Part shown: positions 59,781-64,000 of the stretch, piece after piece | How positions within the stretch are numbered: position 1 is the stretch's first letter | Layout of the letters: each line of letters starts with the position of its first letter | Assembly (NCBI GenBank): GCA_024529925.1 | Contig: JAFEUB010001472.1 | Span: 118,501-182,500, forward strand | DNA from: Ophthalmolycus amberensis | Lineage: Eukaryota > Chordata > Actinopteri > Perciformes > Zoarcidae | Direction: 5' to 3' | Length of the DNA stretch: 64,000 bases | Position numbers and translations under genes: made by a program | The notes under the pieces: generated by a model | Seen by the model: the letters and a program-made list of their open reading frames with translations, nothing else | Databases searched by the model: none | What the model was told of the DNA's origin: nothing

Positions 59781-62554
59781 ATGGATTTCCAGCATCGAGC
59801 TGGAGGGAAGACGGGGAGCGGTGGGGTGGCATCTGCCTCTGAGAGTAACCGTGACAGGCGAGAGCGGTTACGTCAGCTGGCCCTGGAGACAATCGACATC
59901 AACAAAGACCCCTACTTTATGAAAAATCATTTAGGATCGTACGAGTGCAAACTTTGCTTGACACTTCATAACAATGAGGTATGGAGGCACACACTGACAC
60001 TTTCCCAGTTTATGTTATCTGAACTTGGTGTTCATGCTTGTTTTCTGAGTATCTTGTTTGACAAACTGCTCTCCTCTGCATTACAGGGCAGCTACTTGGC
60101 TCACACACAAGGAAAGAAACATCAGACCAACTTGTAAGAGCACTGTGCAATTTACATGTTGTCTTCTATGTGACTGATTCATTCCACTTCACTTAACCAT
60201 GGCTGACAAATGAATCAAACCACAAGTCCACATTACATTTACTGGGCTTGTGGTGGATCATCAGCTATTTGATGGTTGCTGTGAATTGGCAGTACAACAA
60301 CCCATTTTGTCCAGTGAGTTGATTAGCAATTATAAAACGATATCATTTGTTTGTTTCAGAGCGCGGAGAGCAGCCAAAGAGGCAAAAGAAGCTCCTGCTC
60401 AGCCAGCTCCAGCCAAAGTGAAAGTTGAGGTCAAAAAGTTTGTGAAAATTGGCCGACCAGGATACAAAGGTAAGCTGGCTGCGTGGTTATGAATCAGTGC
60501 ATTTATTATTTACTTTATGCTGTTGGAGGTTTTGCTGTAAATGTATTGCATTTTTACCTATGGTCCATGTCTTTTTCTTCTTTATAGTAACCAAACAGAG
60601 GGATTCAGAGACTGGACAGCAGTCCTTACTTTTCCAGGTTAGTGTGTTTGGCGGGAATCCCTTTGTATGGAAGGAGTTTTTAATTTTAGAAAGATTCTGA
60701 AACAAGTAAATCAACATTAAAGCTCCCATTAAGACAGATACTTAAAAGTTAGTCAGTTAGCTTAAATAGTTACTTTTGTTTGGCTTTAGAGTGTAGTCTT
60801 GTTTCACCACTGACAGCTGAAGCAACTGTAAACAGATATTGTCCAGCGTCTCAATACCCGCTCACCCATGGCTGGCTTTGTCCTGTACTTCTAAGAAACG
60901 GACCTTTTCTCAGTCAAAAGCAGCTGTCTAATACAGCGCCACATGCTGAAGTCAGTACATCGCCTTCTTCTTTCTTTGTGCATATTTTCTTTATCGAGGC
61001 GCTTTCATGCTTATGATGTACAGCAGAGTAGATGTTGTTTTTTATTTCTTGTTCGGCCGTTTCATACCGGGGACAAAATAAGAAAATGGGGAATATTTGT
61101 TGACTTTTTTTGCATTCAAACGTTTCACACCAATGCCGACAAATATTTGCATTTGGTGCATTCCACCAAAAATTGAAGTTCGTTCTCTCACACAATCCCC
61201 AATTAATAAGTTGTTTTTACTTTATTAAACCCATATCCAACTCTACAAACTGGACACTCATAATTACAAGTGTGCAGGACTGTGTAGAAGACTTACACTA
61301 TTTTCTATGTGTGGCGTCAAAGCATGTTTTTGTAACGAGTGTAAATGTTGAGCTTCATTGCACTGGTTATCATCATTCTACCTAAATCATATGTAGTGTT
61401 TATTATTATGTAATACATGGACTTTAATGCAAGGCTTAATAGTCCTTTTATAACGGTCGGCTTATTAGAATACCTCCGGGGATCCGTGGATTTAATGTTG
61501 ACATTATTAACAATAACTTACAGAAACATTGCAAATGCTCTCAGTCCTCCTCTCTGTAATTGTCTCAGCCCAAAAGCCAAAATGTATGGAAAAAAGATAA
61601 AGACAACGTTACACTTAGAAATTAATAGTTCTGACTCTATACTAGACAAAGAAGTATGTCTTCCAACCTTTTGTAGGCTGCTACTACTGTAGGTCAGTTC
61701 AACTGCTACACTTCCCCAGTTGTCTTCCTGTCCGTTGTCTTTATAATCTTTGTTATTTATCGAAGAGGACACTATTTTTGTGACATCGACGGCCGATAAA
61801 ATCTATTGATCACGTGAAAAGTGTTTAGTTTTATTGGTCGGCTCGTTTTTTTATTGGCATCCGAAATCCACTTCCTCTGTTCATCAGATCGACTACCCAG
61901 AGATCGCTGAAGGAATTGGACCCCGACATCGTTTCATGTCCGCTTACGAACAGCGCATCGAGCCTCCTGATCGTCGCTGGCAGTACCTGCTTCTGGCTGC
62001 TGAACCATACGAGACTATTGCCTTTAAGGTGAGTGGAAGCTGCACCGCTACTACGCTCTGATAATATTGTTATTCTTGCTGTGACACAACATCTTTTCTT
62101 TTTTAGGTCCCCAGTAGAGAAATTGATAAAGCAGAAAACCGCTTCTGGACCCACTGGAACAGGGAAACTAAACAGGTATTGATCAGCTGATTAACATTTG
62201 TTACCACAAAGCCAACCCGGCTGTTTGATGGGAGGAATGTGGAAACGTGTGCTGTTAACTGGTCTTCCGTGTTATCTTTCCTCCCAGTTCTTCCTACAGT
62301 TCCACTTCAAAATGGAGAAAGCTGTTCCCCAGTCCAGTGGACCCCCACCTCCTGCAGGTGTGAAGCGCCCCCCTCCTCTCATGAGTGGAGTTGGACATCG
62401 CCCACCAAATGAGTCTATGCCCCCTCCCCCGCCAGGAGGGATGCCCCCTCTCCCACCTGGTGCTCCGGGAACCCCCCATATGCCTCCTCAGATGGCCATG
62501 CCTCCCATGCCAATGAGGCCCCCTCCTCCTGAGGGCCTTATGTCTAATAACTGA
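59781..62554 (+). CDS. sf3a2: Splicing factor 3A subunit 2 (SF3a66), complete
   Basis: Component of the SF3a trimer in the 17S U2 snRNP, needed for branch-site recognition in the nucleus. Coding exons 59781-59978, 60087-60133, 60360-60469, 60588-60637, 61888-62028, 62107-62175 and 62288-62554 join in frame to 293 residues. The first 216 or so are almost identical to the human protein: MDFQHRAGGKTGSGG, the matrin-type C2H2 zinc finger YECKLCLTLHNNEGSYLAH with TQGKKHQ, ARRAAKEAKEAPAQPAP, IDYPEIAEGI and DRRWQYLL. The C-terminus is a short Pro/Met-rich tail (GVKRPPPLMSG, MPPPPPGGMPP) ending MSNN. The long VHPPAPG-type heptad repeats of mammalian SF3A2 (464 residues) are absent. Intron 4 (1.25 kb) is the longest. 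Confidence 0.97.
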
Positions 62555-62729
62555 TCCCCTACCAGTGAAACACTTCCATGGTGTTTTTAATGATGTTTAA
62601 AGTCTACATTTAGTAGATTTCTTTATTTGGTTTATGTTTGTATGACCACACTGTTTTGTATAAATGCTTACTTTCTGGATTTGGAGCTATGATTGAAAAT
62701 AGATCATCTTTTAGGATTCTGTTTTTGTA

Positions 62730-62735
62730 ATTAAA
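62730..62735 (+). promoter_or_regulatory. Poly(A) signal ATTAAA of sf3a2
   Basis: The common variant hexamer 176 bp after the stop codon. No AATAAA lies nearer. Confidence 0.5.
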
Positions 62736-63321
62736 TTCTTTGGAAAAAAGCATTTGCATCTCAAAGTCTGTTTTTAGAAATATGTCACACAGAAAGATGA
62801 ATTGATCGTGTGATTGTGTGAATGGGTCATAGCAGAAGAAGAGTTCCTGAAATATCGAGATAGAAGTTGCAGATCAGGATAAAACACCTTTTAACTGAAG
62901 CAGCTCTCAGAGGGAACAAGTGGGTCAAATTAGTCACAACCCGCAACCTCGATCTTTAGTTTGCCATGTTCAATAACTTCTAGTTACATAAGAACTAACT
63001 GCAGTTTATTAAAGATGTAGACTTTTCAAAACTAAAGGAATCAAACGATCACATGGAGATTTAAGATGAAGCTAGCGGCAGATTAAATGAAAGGAAAATG
63101 CAAACATCTTTACAGGTAACTCAGCGTTTCATTACTCAGGAATCACATCCGTTATGCAAAGCAGCAACATTATTTTGAGTCTCAGTGGTGGTATTTGACA
63201 GATTTGACAGAGGATATCTATTATTGAATTCAACATTACCACCTTCATGAATGTTAAATCAATTCTGGTGAAAATGGATTAGAAAATAAATTACCATCTG
63301 CTACAGTAGAAAGAATCGAAC
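62736..63321. other. Convergent 3' flanks of sf3a2 and the Lys/Glu-rich gene
   Basis: No coding exon recognised. A minus-strand AATAAA (63005-63010) could terminate the gene to the right. No amh-like coding sequence is seen here, although in human AMH lies between SF3A2 and JSRP1. Confidence 0.55.
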
Positions 63322-63989
63322 TCATCCCTTTTGAGTCTTTTTCTTCTCTTTCTTTCCCTCCAGCTTTTGATTCTTCTCAAACTCTGCCTCCTCCTTTCCT
63401 TCATCCTCATCTTCCTCATCTGCTGCTGCTTCAGGTTCCTCCTTTTTCTCTTTGATTTCTTCGTCCTTGGCTTTTTTGGCTCTCCTTTCCTTAAATTTCC
63501 CTTCACTCTGCTTCATGAGTTTTTTGTCCGGCGGTGGCTTATTTCTGAGACCTCTTGATGCTGTCGCTCCTCTCTTTGACTTTTCTATTTTGACTTGTTC
63601 GTCATCGTCGTCGTCCTCATCCTCTTCATCATCAAGGTCTGGCAGCCACCATAACATGACCTCCCAAAGACTTGTCTCGGGCTGAGGGGGGAGAACACAT
63701 GGCGTAGTTGACACTGTGGTACATGGACATCTGTTTATCCTCATGTCAGAGGATAAACGTGTCAAATAGGTGAATCCAAGTTATTTGTTACTGTCCTTAC
63801 CTCTGGTGGTTGTCTCCTGTGTTGGATTTTGCCTGCCCGTCTCACTGTCAGTCCAACTTCCTCTTCCTCTGCTGCCCCTTGACCACGCAGGGTTTCTGTT
63901 TTTTTTGTTGTTTTTTTGAAAAGAGACCACTTAGTCACAGCAGACATGTCATTTTGTAACTGTGGTTCTACTTTTAGTTTACTTGCCAT
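63322..63989 (-). CDS. Lys/Glu-rich protein, last two exons (jsrp1 by position; possibly partial at 5' end)
   Basis: Exons 63989-63801 (63 codons, donor gtaagg at 63800) and 63681-63322 (119 codons plus stop) join in phase 0 to 182 residues. The first exon is basic (KKTTKKTE, VRRAGKIQHRRQ). The second opens with a Trp-rich SLWEVMLWWLPDL, then an acidic run of Asp/Glu, then a Lys/Glu-rich tail to the end (KFKERRAKKAKDEE, EGKKEKKKTQKG). Human gene order PLEKHJ1-SF3A2-AMH-JSRP1 with JSRP1 on the opposite strand, plus the charged tail, makes a junctional sarcoplasmic reticulum protein plausible. The single membrane segment expected of JSRP1 is not seen in these exons, so identity is uncertain. 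No in-frame stop precedes the ATG, so more N-terminal sequence may lie outside the window. Confidence 0.6.
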
Positions 63990-64000
63990 GAAGCCTCTGA

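Noticed and set aside
1..64000. CRISPR array, bacterial operon, phage or biosynthetic cluster
   Set aside because: All spaced repeats are microsatellites or transposon arrays, and the genes are intron-bearing vertebrate genes.

Overview
The window is nuclear DNA from a ray-finned fish, probably a percomorph-type teleost. The evidence is interrupted genes with canonical GT/AG introns, protein sequences close to vertebrate orthologues, very abundant (CA)n/(GA)n microsatellites, an intact L2-type LINE, and several dispersed repeats typical of teleosts. The gene set (hcn2, spindlin, fzr1, plekhj1, sf3a2) corresponds largely to human 19p13.3. I found no prokaryotic, CRISPR, integrated-virus or biosynthetic-cluster signal, and nothing I would call a new system. 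The interest lies in local oddities.

Layout, left to right. 1-3844 is an intron of hcn2 (+), whose transmembrane exons lie outside the window. Its last four coding exons (3845-6262) encode the end of the C-linker, the cyclic-nucleotide-binding domain and the C-terminal tail, followed by a probably long 3' UTR (poly(A) signals at 7967, 10130 and 11315). 11.4-16.5 kb is non-coding with many microsatellites. 16.5-20.4 kb is a minus-strand LINE with an unbroken 998-codon ORF. 20.4-31 kb is gene-poor and repeat-bearing, with one weak candidate for a two-exon transcript (29.9-30.7 kb). A complete four-exon spindlin-family gene (+) lies at 32147-34546. A decayed exon of an 11-beta-HSD-like dehydrogenase (hsd11b1l-like) is at 37.1 kb. 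LINE fragments follow at 43.4-44.0 and 45.0-45.4 kb.

49.2-54.5 kb is fzr1/Cdh1 (-), twelve or more coding exons with a 1-nt frameshift in a WD40 exon. 55.9-57.7 kb is plekhj1 (-, six exons). 59.0-62.7 kb is sf3a2 (+, seven coding exons), with a repeat-derived upstream region carrying CTCF-like and NRF1 motifs. 63.3-64.0 kb holds the last two exons of a Lys/Glu-rich gene (-), placed where human JSRP1 lies.

The genes are not an operon. They are independent vertebrate genes: an HCN pacemaker channel, a histone-methyl reader, an APC/C activator, a PH-domain protein and a U2 snRNP subunit. plekhj1 and sf3a2 are head-to-head neighbours, as in human. Exon limits were read by eye from splice sites and reading-frame continuity. 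Paralogue labels (a/b) cannot be settled here.
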